A stretch of 64,000 nucleotides of DNA from Curvularia sp. ZM96 (Eukaryota; Ascomycota; Dothideomycetes; Pleosporales; Pleosporaceae): assembly GCA_022457065.1 (NCBI GenBank), contig JAJGBQ010000003.1, positions 3,162,001 through 3,226,000 of the forward strand. Direction: 5' to 3'. The translations under genes were made by a program, and so were the position numbers. Positions 21,537 through 34,319 of this stretch are shown piece by piece. Below the pieces are notes generated by a model that was not told the origin of the DNA, ran no database searches, and worked only from the letters and a program-made list of their open reading frames with translations. The stretch's first letter is position 1; the number at the start of each line of letters is the position of its first letter.

Positions 21537-23167
21537 TTAGTATCCTCTGTCTCGGTTCACTTCATTGATCAGTTTGCCTCCGTTTCTCTCCCGCTTGATG
21601 TTCTCAATGAGCAGCTGGAACCCACGGTCGGCATACACGTCTGTTGCTCCGCTGCAATGCGGCGTAATGAGAACATTGGGGGCATCCCAGAGCGGATCGT
21701 CCTTAGGCAACGGCTCGGGATCCGTAACATCTAGAGCAGCACCGCTAATGTATCCCTTTTCCAGAGCAGTGACAAGAGCCGGTTGATCGATGATCGGGCC
21801 GCGTGCAATGTTGGCGACATAAGTGCCCTTGGGGTTTGATTTGTGCAGAAGCTCGAATTCCGCCGTCGACAGAAGGTGCGTTGTTTCTTTGCTGTTTGAT
21901 GTTAGCTACTGTATCGGTTCGTAATGCATCTACTTGTTCACTGGCAAATCGAAACTTACGTCAATGGCACGGCTATGACGAGTAGATCAATCTTTTGCTT
22001 CAGGAACTCATGGATATCTTCCTTGCTGGTTCCACTGTACCATGCACTTGGAATACTGCCGTCAGGGTCGCCAGTGCCGGGAACAATGTACCCGTTGTCG
22101 TGTTTGGACTCTGGTGTTTTGCGTGGAGAAGCCGTATACGCTATCACATCCATGCCCATGGCCTTTGCTACACGGCCGACTGTACAGAGTCAATACACCT
22201 CGTGTGCGTACTTTCTGCGGAACACACGACGTACCTTGTCGACCGATACTACCGTAACCCAACACTCCCACTCTCTTTCCTACACGATCACTCACGTTCA
22301 TTCCCACTCTCTGGTCCCAATGCTTCTTCTTCTGGTTGTCGTACAGTTTCGTGTAGCTATGGCTATGCACTAGATCCATCATGATTACCTGCAGATTCGT
22401 AGGTACGAAGTTAGTGTATGTCTCACATGCATTTCGTACATGTATCTCTTACCCATTCCGCGATTTGCGGGCCGTGAACACCGTTGGCTGAGCATAGTGG
22501 AATCTTGGAATTCGTGTAAATTGGGTGTTTGGCGATGTGATTTGTGCCAGCGGAGAAGAACTGAATGAGTTTTGTGGAAGGGATAGCGTCTGGGGTTGGG
22601 GGCAGCCAGAAGAGTGTCGTTAGGTAGGATGCTCGCTGGAGAATATCTGAGATAAGATATTAGCAAAGGCTGGAAGCATAGTCGATACCAAGAGCCCGTG
22701 TGTGACATCGGGAAAAAGAAAGCATCGTGCAGGTGCTCCATCAAATTACTCAACCCCGTTCTTTTGGGCCAAAACGGTCGCACAGAACGTAATGATCCAC
22801 AACCACACATACATACGCCCCCTCGTTACATTGTTGCTTTTTTTTACTCACCTTCCGGTACATCCATCGGCGCCGCTATTCCATTCTCGAATGTTGAAGG
22901 GAAGTACTTAACCTCCACATCGTCGAAAGCCTCCTTCAATGCCTGGATTCCGCGTGCAGCCATTTCTTCTGGCCATGGTAATGTGCATACTATCAGCTCC
23001 TTCTCTTTTGGCGGCCCGTCACGGGATGGTATGTCTGGTCCGCCTCCCATTGCGACCATGTTAACGAGTTTCTCAGCGGAGAAGGGAAGAAGGCCCTTTT
23101 CTATTCGCAACGTTGGAGATGATGCTTGTAGATCGTTCTTGGCTGCAGGGTTCAACCACGACGTCAC
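21537..23167 (-). CDS. D-isomer-specific 2-hydroxyacid dehydrogenase
   Basis: NAD(P)-dependent reductase of 2-oxo acids (glyoxylate/hydroxypyruvate reductase-like family). Exons on the minus strand are 23167-22852, 22646-22453, 22388-22235, 22179-21960 and 21891-21537 (412 residues). The nucleotide-binding loop GVLGYGSIGRQVGRVAKAMG spans intron 3. The catalytic triad residues are Arg in NIARGPIID, Glu in DPEPLPKDDPLW and His in LITPHCSG. After the second Rossmann strand the sequence carries Ser-Pro-Arg-Lys rather than an acidic residue, which favours NADPH. Intron 1 is about 205 bp. The substrate is not predictable. Confidence 0.87.
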
Positions 23168-26100
23168 CAGAAAAGAAAGGAAATGCGCAGCAGTAGGTTC
23201 AAGAACTCTGTTGTTAAGAATGATAAAAGTATATTCTTGGGAATGCCAAAGGGCCTCAAGTAGACCTCTGGGGTTGCAATTAATACTAATGAGGATGGTG
23301 GGGAAATGAGCCGCCGATACTCGCGCGCAATAGTGGGGTGCTGCTTTGATATGCTGCCTACCCGCTGTGACGTCTGCTTAAGTCCGGAGTTCCGAACCGG
23401 ACTTGTCAGATGGCACGCCCTACGGCCGATAAATTGCTGATGTACTTGGTCAGCAAGTCTAGCAGTCAACGATGACTATGAGTAAGAACTAGACGAATGA
23501 AGAGACTTCATTAGTGTCCTATCGGAGGAACATGGCTACTAGGAACCAGGTATTTGCTCCACGCCTCTCTCGCTTTCTCACTATTGTCGTCTTACTACAT
23601 GTTAGCGGTCCGCTGTGCAGCTTTTTTAGTGTCAAGTCGGAAAGATAATTGTGCCGTTATAGTAGCCCTGATCAGGGTTGAGTAGCAACCGCTCATAGCC
23701 GACTGAAAGCGGAGAGAAATACTCTTCAACAGGTGTTCCATGGACTCATGTGAGTACCAACATCGCCATTGGCCCGGTGATTAAAACCCCTGAATAGCAT
23801 GGGATATTCAAATCGTAAGGTATGCCTAGCTTAGAACTAGGTAATGGTCAGTTTTGTGCTTCAGCGTGATGAAGATCGATAAACGAATTATTATTCAACA
23901 CTGCAACGGGAGACAGGGGTTGTATAGTTTCCCATTGGAACTTGTCTTGTACCCATTGTGGGTTAAGCTTTCGAAACATAAGAATATGCGTCGCTATTCG
24001 AGCCCTTATGATCTTGGAAAATGTGAGTTTATGATGCATAGTTCAACGTATGGCTTTTGTGGTCTGACGGATTCAACAAAATGACGGGAGAACTAGAACT
24101 TCAAAGCTAGAAAGACCCATGGTATAAAATGAACTGAAGCGCGCCCTCGGTACAAGACGAGATACTTATTCTCCTGTATGCTGGCTTTGAACTAGTCTTT
24201 AAGTCCGCTTTTGTATCGAACATGCATTCCTATAGAACCTTTCTTTGATAGACGTTTTTTCGTTCAAATGACAATCCTCAAGTTGTAATTCCTTACAAAA
24301 GTTACCGTTCCTAATACTTTTTGCTCTTTGCATTGTGTCTTTCTTCTCTACATCATGAGCTAAACACTTTTTGGTAAGCCCATCAGTGGCAATCTCTCAG
24401 GGTGACTTCGGTGTTGCGCCTGGAGTTCAAATTTGGTGCTTATACAATCTCAGAACAATGTTCATCAATTAAAGGCTTAGATACTGAGACGAACTACGTA
24501 ATCTTTGTTGTATATGGTCTCTTGTATGCATATACGATTATTCTCCTGGATGTAGTCCCTCTTATTGCTTTCTCATCCTACGCGTAGGTGCTCTTGCCAT
24601 ATCCAACAGAGATTCTTACATAAATATTGTTCATTAAAACTAGCATAAGTGTCTCGGTCAATTTACTGTATACAACAAAAGAGATGACTGACTTAGGGAA
24701 AGCTGCAGGTTTTGTAGAAACGTGAGACTAACTTCTACAGCACACTGCACATATGGCAAGGAAAAAGGAATAAGAACCGACGACAATCTCTACCAGAAAA
24801 GGAAGACTATACTGTAATTGTGTTATGATATCGCGTTCAGGCTACACACTGATGGTGCAAAAGGCAACCCATTGATCAACTGCGGGTAGTCATATCACGC
24901 GAGCGCCCACTTCGATTGCGTAACACTTTTGCTACGTCGGCCTTGCGTATCTATGAAATCCACACTTTGAATTATAGTCTGCTAGCTATAGCATAAGTTC
25001 CGCTAGATGATAGCAAAATTCGCGCTTATATCCCTGTCTATATGAGCCCACAGAAAATGCCACGCCTATCAACAGCCGCAGAAGTGGGACAATAAAGATC
25101 TGTAAGAAGCAATAAACCGATGCAAAAAATGGCGTTATATAACATATGCTAGGAAAGGAGAAAGCATTGGGCATTCAGGCTACTTGCTGCCTACGAAGGA
25201 TCCGCCGCGTGCACGACGGCGCTCCCACACCTCGTCGCCAGCTCCGCGTCTTGAGCAACATCACCGTCATGCCGCTCGAACACGATGGGTGCAATGCATT
25301 ACGCAAAAACCAACAGGTTCGTGTTGGCAGTGGCAAAAGGATCCAGTAACGGGGCACCCAAGAGAGAATGACACACAGAAAGATAGAGGCAGGCAGCATG
25401 CAGCCAACCGACGTCAAAGCCCAGCAATATGCAGGGGCAAGGCTGCGGACTCTGAGACGCGTTTCCAAAGTTACACAGCTCTCTGTGGCGAGCTGGTTGC
25501 CTGGTTCCTCAGTGGCCGTGGCGTGTGGCGGCATGGCCTGTTCTCTCTTCCAACAATCGGACACATCGCCCGATTCTTCTAAGCTCGAACATCTCGCGAT
25601 GAAAACAGGGGAGTTCAGACATCTTGTCCTCTTACCTCAGCTCGCAAGTACCTCATGCAACAACTCATTGTGCGCCTCGTATCACAGGCATCCTTCCAGC
25701 CTATCCGTTCCTCCACATCCGTCCCCAAGTATACTCTCCCGCCATTTCATCTCGCTTGCACGTGGTGGGCGGAACTAGTGAACGGTCTTCGTGCTGAGCC
25801 CTGCTGAAGATAGGTGGACCAAAAATGGAATCCTTTCCTAGCACTAGCAGCACTCCCAAAACCCCACTTTTTTGCATCCTCCACAAATCCTTGTCGCAAG
25901 CGCAGCCAGTCGGACGGAGGCCGCCGTCTATCTGGCCCGCGCGGCCCAGATACCTGTTCCTGCAAAGTTCGTCGTGCCGAGTACGCGTCCATACACGCAC
26001 ATACGCGCGCTCAATGCCTGGCACACACACACACGCATCTAAAACGGGGTCGCGGTTGACCAGCTCCCGGGTACCATAGACGGCGACCAAAGAGCCAGAC

Positions 26101-27874
26101 AAGGGCCAGCCGTTGGACGGGTGGCTTCGCATCTCCACAAAATAGTGCCACATGGAAATCTACCTTCTCTTTTCATCGAGGTTCCTCCGCGTTTTCCTTG
26201 CAGCTGGTCGCGCGTCTTCCCGATGAACCATGTTCTGGAAACTAGGGGTACCCTTTTGTGTCACCTTTTGTTGAGAAGGATATCCCCTGGAGGAACACCT
26301 GTTGTTTTACCGGGATAGACAGTCAAAAAGAGAGGTATGGCAAATTTCTCTCTAATCATAGGAATGAAGCTTGAAAATAAATGAACAAATGCAAAATACG
26401 AGAGGGAAAAGAAAAGTACGATAATAGTAAGTGTGTTATAATTCTTTTCGCCCTTTTCAATGGAGCGTGTGGAGTACAGAACCAGCATGGCATTGATGGA
26501 CAGTCATCTTGCCTGTTGGTGTTGCGCCTGAGGTACCAAATGGGGAGGCGAGTGAAAGCCTTTGCCAAATCCAGCACGAGTGAGTACCCGGTGGCATGGT
26601 TGAAATATAAGGCGTCAGCACGGCAAGACTGGTCTGCCTATCACTGACAAAAAATGACGGCAAAGATCATCGCCTGCATGGTGACATACTGGGACGGAAT
26701 AGCGCCAAGACATCAAGCCGCATGTACGAGCAAACCTTCGCTGACGATACACGGTAGAAGGGGATGCCCTGGATTGTCGTGTGCTGAGAACGCTACATAG
26801 GGTTTAGCTCTCCCATGGCCACGTTTTTGACTTGGGTTCTCTTCGCTATTGCGTTCGACCATGCTTTTACGCGATGTCTCTTGACCTTGCCTGCCTGGGT
26901 CGGCATTTCAAACACGTCTCATTTAGCCATATTGCCGGGTATGTGACAGGCCCCACATCTCCCAACGAACCTTCTTTCTGAGACAGTGTTGGGGCCTTCG
27001 GATGCCTTGTGCCAAAACAGACGGACGGACAAATGTTTGTCAGCGCTGACCAAGGAGTTATGTCTTGAGTTGTCATGGGTATCTCTATATTGTCTATTGT
27101 ACAAATGCGCTCCGACACAGCATAGGTATGATCGGCCCCGGCGCTCGTGAGAAAATAAAGTTGTGAACTGCTGCAACTAAGTTTTGGCTATATGCAATGA
27201 ACATCTTGAAACATAGGAAAGATCGCTGAAACAAGGCCTAGGCCCCAACGAACTAGATAGAACGTGAAGAGTAAATGAGGATCGTGAGGTGTTTTTTCGC
27301 CTCGTCGCTGCGTAATGTGGTTGTCCTTGCATTCCACATCCAGATGTACACAGCCATTTGTCGAGGCGATTCGTGGAAGTGAATCCGGACCATTGTCTAT
27401 TGCGTACAATGGGTGTATAAAAGAGGCATTCGAATCTAACGCGACCATGTGTGAGAAGACGTTTTGGCGAACCTCGGGCTTCGGCTGAATGAAGTGTTGT
27501 GCTATGACGGATGATCTTGTGTGCAGCAGGACAAAGGGCCAGCCTGATTGGTATAGAACACTGTTGTGCAACACGCCTCCATGTGTGACACCACAGTACT
27601 GCAGTCAAGCTGACTCATGCCTGTGACTCGTATAGTTCGTAGAGCACATGTGTCGGTTCCATAGTCGGATGCAGATGCACAGTGAAAAGCGTCGGCGTCC
27701 CCACTGTGATATTGCAGTCGACATTGTGGTCGCGTGCGGTAGAATGGTGCACGGCTAAATCAGGCGGTTGAAACGACTGTAGCATGGAAACCCCTGGATG
27801 TGAAGTTCCAACAATGAAATCCATTTCAAAAACAGGAAAACGGCTTTTGTCTTTTTCTTTTTTCGTCTTTTTGA
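23168..27874. other. 4.7-kb gene-poor region
   Basis: No coding region is supported. 23.5-25.1 kb is AT-richer than its surroundings with many stops in all frames, possibly old degraded repeat DNA. 25.1-27.8 kb has average composition and only short, motif-free open frames. A short (CA)n run lies near 26024-26036. Decayed transposon material or non-coding RNA cannot be ruled out. Confidence 0.5.
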
Positions 27875-29589
27875 TCAGATCTTAGAATCGTAGTCGGGAG
27901 GGTGTAGCCCAAGTCCTCCCCTGGCCATAGATGACCTCGGGTCCCATTCGACACGGGTGGTTGTGCGAGACTGTGTCCTCGGTATAGAGAAGCTGAGTTG
28001 CGGACTCTTGTAATCACGCTCAACATCCTTGTGGAAGTGCTCGGGTGTGTCAGACCGGGGGTTGCTCATGACGTAACTTGCGAGCTCTGGTGCCATATGT
28101 GCGTTCGGAGGTGATTGGTGGTCGAAGTTCTTAAGTTCGAAATGGCGCATATCCTCGGTTGGGTTCCTAGCATCCAACGAAACAAACTCCCGGTTCTTGC
28201 TGAATTTACCTCGGATCAAGTCCCTCCACCCTGTGAACATGCTCCACCGACCAAGTAAGAGGAATACTTGTATGCCGGCAACTGAGAGCATCATCAAGAC
28301 TGCAGTAACCGTAGATTGATCGATGGCGAGGTTCTGGCCGAGCGAGAAGCATGGGGATGGGTCGTTGGCGTTTGACATTAGGCATAGGAGATACGGGTAG
28401 ACTTCCGTGATGTTGTTGGTAGCGTGTTTAGTAACAGAGTTTAACCAGATGAAGACAATCGAGAAGAAGATAACGTCCACGAGAATGAAGACGACAACGG
28501 TGATACCGCGCCATTGGAGATAGAGAACTTTTCGTACGCGACGGTAGACGGCTCGGGCCGAACGGTTTCGTATGCTGGTTGTGTATGAGGGAAAGCCTGC
28601 GCTGCTTTGTGTCTCGGTTTTTTCGTCACTGAACATATTTTGGAGGTATACTTTGATACAGTACACGAACCTAGGTATCGTTAGCAAAGCTGCATGGGCA
28701 ACTCCTATGGCCGACTTACGTTCCGACCTGGATGACCATAGCTGCACCCGCAATGGCTAGCAAGGGTCCCCAGAAGTCTTTCATCGAGTGCTCGGCATTG
28801 ACGTGGCAAACATCCCCGAACCTGAAAGAGACGCCGGTGATGGTAATGGTGACGGTGAAAAAGCCTGCCGCAACGGACCAACCTAGGCCTTGTGCCCAGT
28901 AGAAGAACCTCTTTCCAGGAGTGACGTCCCAGCAGATCTGAAGGTGCATGGAGAGGGCGCGGATGAAGATCCACACCGCCATAGACAAACCACCAGATAT
29001 GAGAAAGGCGCCAGAGAAAGCACATGTGAGACTCGAGTACATATCGTTGGGAGTAATCTCATCGTAGCACTGTTCTGGCTGAGCGCCAAAGGGAATAACA
29101 AAACCAAGCTAGTGATGATTAGTAGAGGAAGGCTACAAGGATGGACAAAACCTACTGCCATGAAGATTGCGGCCACGATAAGGCAGTAGCTCAGATAATG
29201 CCGGCGTGTTGTTTCGGCTGGTAGAAAGGTATATGAAATCAAGAGGAATAGTAACAGGACGAGTCCTACTACGTTGAGCGCCTCTGCTATTTTGTAGGTG
29301 GTGCTGAAGCCTGAAAGTCATTAGGAGAATGAATGGCAAGTCCTGTTTTATGTGTACGTACTTGCTGGATACAAAAAGTCTGTCAGTGGACATGGTAGAC
29401 AGCAAGTTATGCCCGTATCTCCATAAGGTGCACAAAACCTTCCATCGACAACTGAGCTGGTTAGACGAAAGACGAAGCCAGACGGTAACTGGGACACTTA
29501 CAACCGCCAAATCCAAATTGCGACATGTCGTAGAAAGGCGGTGGGCAGCCGCCCCGAAGCCCTTCGGCTGATGTGGTGTTGCTGGTCAT
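27875..29589 (-). CDS. Seven-transmembrane Frizzled/Smoothened-like receptor
   Basis: Predicted plasma-membrane receptor of a fungal family related to Frizzled/Smoothened-like (and secretin-like) GPCRs. Exons on the minus strand are 29589-29502, 29451-29362, 29310-29156, 29108-28720 and 28670-27875 (505 residues). The extracellular N-terminus is short with clustered cysteines (GRFCAPYGDTGITCCLPCP). Seven hydrophobic helices follow in order, including LNVVGLVLLLFLLISYTFL, CAFSGAFLISGGLSMAVWIF, VTVVVFILVDVIFF-like and TVTAVLMMLSVAGIQVFLLL segments. A polar ~130-residue Ser/Arg/Pro-rich cytoplasmic tail ends the protein. No ligand or G-protein partner can be inferred. The full cysteine-rich Frizzled domain is absent. 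Confidence 0.8.
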
Positions 29590-32500
29590 TGTGAAATTCG
29601 TCGAACTCTTCCTATCACAGAGAGGTCCAAAGCGTTGTGTACATGTGTGACGCAAGTCTACCAGCGGTGTCCTAGCTTCCGCCTCAGATGATATAAGGTG
29701 AATGGGCGAGGTCCAACCGGCAGGGCGGCTTCCGGAAGTCGACAGTGGATTGGCTTGGGTCTGCTACACTTTATGCAGTTGGAAAAGGATGCCGTGAGCA
29801 GAAGCGAAACTTGTGACAGCAGTTGCAGAGTTGGGCCCAATAAACGTTACGGCTAAAGAAACGAAACAGAAGTGGGGAGTAGATATGGTCGCGGTTTGGC
29901 GAGAAGCAGGTGGTCTAGAGAGCGGATAAGGTTCAGTGATGCAATAAGAGGCGCAAGAGGCCAAAGCGAGGGCAAGGGAAAAACGTGTGACGGGACGTTA
30001 TGGTAAAAGTAGGAGGAGAACGGTGCGGCACAAGTAAAACTGCACGATGCAGGACGACGCCCCGGGCTTAGGAGTGGCACCTGGTTGGGCCGCCTGAGTA
30101 TAAGTCGAGTGTGTGCGGCGATCCTGACGTGAACAGGCCACTTTCCCCTTGCAGAGACTCTCTTCACCCTGGCTCTCTAGCGCGGCCTGACCCCAGTGGA
30201 TTTGTAGCCAAGACAAGCAGGAGGTGTGCAGAGACGGCCGGGATTCGCACGCAGAAGCGGGTCTGCAGACTAGGATGTCACTGTCGGGTCCAGGCACCGG
30301 ACTGATATGCGCACTGGCGTTGGTTCCAGCGAGCTATCACGTCTTGGGCCGGCTCGCGCGGCCTGATTCGCGTAAAAGTCTAGAGAAAAGCGTTAAGCAA
30401 CCCGAAGTGTGGCGGCATCTAAACGGCCTGATGCCGCGAGCGCCTACCAGAGACCAATGCGGCGCGGTCCCTGACCAGAGACCACAGGCTGAAGGACCTT
30501 TCCAAGATACCCCACGTCTTCAAATCCGCGCCATCCGTGCCGACGAGGTTGCGGTAGGGTGCATACATACTACACCTAGTACGTACTACCAATACTACAA
30601 ATTGTCACTTGAACACGCCGATCGGCTAGATAGGCAGTGCAATGGGCAACTGATGGTACTGACGGTCGCGATCGGCAGAGACATTTGTATTGTCATGCTT
30701 CGAGGTGGTATCGGTAGTTCTTCAAGATGCCGAGTCACGACATACATAAACTTCACCATGACCGTCGGCGCAAAACTCTGTGGGTGGCCATATACCGTCG
30801 TCCATCGAAGGCTGTGACTGGTCGCTCGAGGCCTGTCCTGATCCCTGGTAGTTTGTTGCTGACGTCCAATAGCGGGATATCCGAGCCTTGCCTGATCCAC
30901 AGAGACGGCAGTGGGGGCCAGAGCCACTTCCTTCAGCTTGCCTTTGGATAGAACCTCAGCGGAGAGCGGGGAGGCAGCTTGTATGTACTCCGTACATACG
31001 ACTCGTCGTGCAGAGCAAAATTCTCCGGGCTGACTGATTAGCGTTCAAAAAGCTGCAAGCCCGGCAAACGAGCCCGTGGGTTAGTGGTGAGAGTCAGCAG
31101 CACCCGCCGTTTCTGCAACACCCGGCGTTTTCGAGCCCCTTTGGCCACGCTAGTGTTGCGCCTTATAGGAAGTGGAGAGCCCCAACAAACGCGTCGGCAC
31201 GCGTGGACGTCCATGTTTGTTTCGGTCTAGGCTCAGAGACTTTCTTAGCGATGCCGATGACGAGGTTGTGTGGAGAGCGCCAACAAATGTGGTGATGCGG
31301 TCGAGGAAGAAGAGAAGACATCGTGATTGCCGACGAGGTTTGGGCGAGCTCAGCGGGCACGTGCCTCTTCCCCCAGCATGCAGGTTTAGTGCGAACCGCT
31401 TGATCGTCTTCACTCAAACACGGCAGTTCGTCTTGCAGCTTCAACACAGGCTTCAAACTTTCTGAGTTGCTTGCTATACGGAGTGCCTACATATTCAATG
31501 TTTCACATGTTCTTTCTGGAAAGACAGGCCAAGCCTACCCTGAAGCTGACTGGGACGTCTGCTAGAAGTACCCAGGGACAGCGCTGAGCTTATCCCTCTT
31601 GATGACGGTGATGACATGGACGTGGGGTAAATAAGATTTAAGTGCAGATCCATCTAGTCAGACCCATTCGCAGGCCAAGGCCATAGCATTGTTGGTTGTT
31701 GTTGTTCATCAGTGTCTAACCCACCACGATCGAATGCAACCACTCTACCAGCACCCAACACGCCAACCAATATCACCAGCTGTCTGGTACAGCACGAATC
31801 GCGACTGACCCGCCGACCTGGCTCTTAGCTTCGGGCTTGTTATGGACTCCTCATGGCTACATGGTTCTGCAGATCCGGCCAGAGACAGACTGTTGTTTCT
31901 TTCCCAGTTGCCTAAACAGTACACGGAGGTCTCGGCAACCCAGGATTCAATTGCAGGCCCGAAACGCACCCTACGCCTCGTGGAATCCTTCTTTTCGTCG
32001 TCATCGGCCCGAATAAAGGCTGTTCCGCCTCTGATATAGGCATCAACCACGTAACATGTTCTTTCCGGCCCAGTGACTTTCTTGAGGTGCCCATGCGTTC
32101 AGCGGTTTGCTAAAGAACGGACAAGATGTAGTTCCGCTCACGATGACATGCCGCTGTCATCCTGCGAACCTAACGATCTTCGATCCGTTTGCGCTAGAAT
32201 ACGCAAGCAAAGTTTGTAGTAGTATGAACTGTTGGTTCAACGGAACGGAGCCGGCTTTTCACCAGTAGCAAAGCGCCACACTGTGTTGCGACTACCACCG
32301 CACCCATTGGCCCTGGTTCTCGGGTACGCTCAGCTCAACACACAACGGGTACCATCAAACAACCCAAGCGATGGCATCGACTTTGACGCGCCCGCATTGA
32401 TTGCGTCGCCATTGAGTCTTGGAAACGGAAAAACACTGCCGGTCTAGACTTCGACGGTGGATACAGCATTAGGCACAACCACAACGGCCCCCAAAGATGC

Positions 32501-33459
32501 AAGCCGAGTGGTTCATCGTTCGGGCTTCAGCCGCGCCGTTGTGACCGAACTCCAGGGAACCACAAAATACCAAAACTAGCCAAGCTACCGTCTTGCATCG
32601 AATGAAAATCCTCCATCATCTCCCCCATACCATCAGCAGGTTGCCTGAACCACCCGAGCATGAAATACCCAAGAAAAAATCTATTGGTGGCGGTTGTAAC
32701 ACGAGCTTCAGCCCTCGGCCGTCGAGTACCTTTTTTCTTTTCCCGAGGGCTTGGTTCAGGCAGATGTACACAGCAGCAGGAACATGATCATTGACCGACA
32801 CAGCCAGCCACCCATTTGCTTTTAGGCTATGCGATGCACTGTGTTGTGCCGCAAAAAGCAACCTACTAGCTTGTATACAACCTCGGGCGGTGTGCGTGGC
32901 CTGGCTCTCTGCAGGTCGAACATGGGCAAAGAGGGTGTCATTGGCTCGTAATGCCTTTATCGACAAGAGAAAAAGCAAAGTTCAGTGCCGAGACCTCGGC
33001 CTTAGGTTTGTGAGGGATAAAATGTCTTCAATACATATCATCTGGCACCCCGTGTAGGTACCTTGCATGTCTTTCATGCGGACCACGCAGTAGCCGGTCT
33101 GAGATGTGAAAAATAAAATTCGTGTATGATTGAAGGGCTATCAGGAGACTTTAGCTGGCGGGGGGTTTTGCGACGGGTTTTAGGTTTGGTATTTCTCCGG
33201 ATATGGGGTTATATAAGCTTAGCAAAGAGTAATAAGAGGAATACGAAGACGCAATGTATAATATGACTGATGTATTGGTAAGTAGTCTATACTAAGCCTA
33301 TGACGCTCTGTCGTCTGGGCTCGAGTATTCACAAAGTCACAGGAAGAGAGTTTTGGTGAGAAGGAAACCTTGATAATCTGGGATGCCTTCAAACCTTTGC
33401 GCATATTGACTTCGATGTTGTATCCACGAGAGACATAAGCATTTCGAGAACCAGGACTA
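29590..33459. other. 3.9-kb gene-poor region
   Basis: No gene is supported. The first part is the promoter of the receptor gene. Features seen are an inverted repeat at 30981-30999, an imperfect direct repeat near 31171-31187 and 31269-31285, and short open frames without motifs. The end (about 33.2-33.46 kb) may contain further eroded sequence of the neighbouring relic gene. Confidence 0.5.
30981..30999. repeat. Near-perfect palindrome GTATGTAC-TCC-GTACATAC
   Basis: Eight-base arms separated by three bases, in an otherwise non-coding stretch. It could be a binding site for a dimeric factor or part of a dispersed element; nothing nearby decides. Confidence 0.6.
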
Positions 33460-34319
33460 TTACCATCTCAAGAAAGCATTAAGTAAGATTTTGAAACTCG
33501 GCGCTCGGTTTGACGAGACACTGACTGGCGTGCCGTCGAACTGGTTGCTCGCAATACCCACTGTCGTGAGCCTCGACAACTCCTCCGTCAATATTGCCTT
33601 AGACTTATCATATTCTTTTTCTTTTCTTTTGGTTCTACAGACTCCATGTACTGCACAATCTCGATCAAGGAGTGACCCTTGATCAGATGCTCTGGCAGAA
33701 TCTGCTCAGAATTCCCACTGATCAATTTGTAATTGTCTACGGCTAAGCTAGTGTAGTGCTCTTCCTTGAACAGTGGCTTCTTGAGCCTCAGAGTTTTGGT
33801 GCTGGGACTCGACATCATCTTCATAGACTCCAAACGAGATTTGTACACCTGTTCGGCGATGTTTTGCGTATCTTTGTCCAACTGCAGCTGACTCGCCGCA
33901 GGCCTCCAGAGGAATGCGACGATGGATCTTCGGTTAGGATGGTTTCTGATGCAGTAGAGTAACAAGCCCAAGCCGGGGCGGCAGTTCATGATCATGTGGG
34001 CTGATAAATCCATGCTTTTCGCAACGCAAGAGACGTGTTGATCGGTGATATACACTGTGATGAAATTCTTGACCGGATCGGATCAGCGCCTTACTTGAAA
34101 CTCCGAGCCCATGGCCTCCACTACCCCCAAAACAATTTTCTTAGTCCCAGACATTGAGAAGAAGTAGAACACTACGAACATCTGCTTCCCGTTCAGCTTC
34201 GCATCATCCACTTTCTCCTTTAGTATCTTCCAGTACTCGCGGGAACTCAACTTCTCGGAGCTGCCCTACATGTTCCTTTTGGCAAATATCCAGTTCTGCA
34301 GCCTCTCAGCTACCTTAAG
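33460..34319 (-). pseudogene. Decayed protein-coding relic of unknown family
   Basis: On the minus strand one long coding-like frame is interrupted by in-frame TAG (34268-34266) and TGA (34085-34083). Another TAG at 34322-34320 marks the upstream limit. Either interior stop could arise from a single C-to-T change (CAG to TAG, CGA to TGA). The best-preserved block (about 34082-33640) includes AHMIMNCRPGLGLLLYC, SIVAFLWRPAASQLQL and LPEHLIKGHSLIEIVQYM. In an A-rich run at about 33620-33645 the coding-like sequence switches frame and continues as SKAILTEELSRLTTVGIASN up to 33460. No family was recognised. Several disruptions argue for a pseudogene, but unrecognised introns could explain some. 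Confidence 0.5.

Noticed and set aside
25701..26153. 150-codon minus-strand open frame
   Set aside because: Random-looking composition with no recognisable domain; neighbouring frames are equally open.
30224..30817. 197-codon plus-strand open frame in the gene-poor region
   Set aside because: No motif, no hydrophobic or repeat pattern, and no splice partners; its composition looks like translated non-coding DNA.
34053..34095. Short intron joining the two halves of the relic gene
   Set aside because: A GTAAGG donor exists at the right place, but the available acceptors either break the frame or make an intron under 45 bp. Simple read-through with one TGA keeps the frame.
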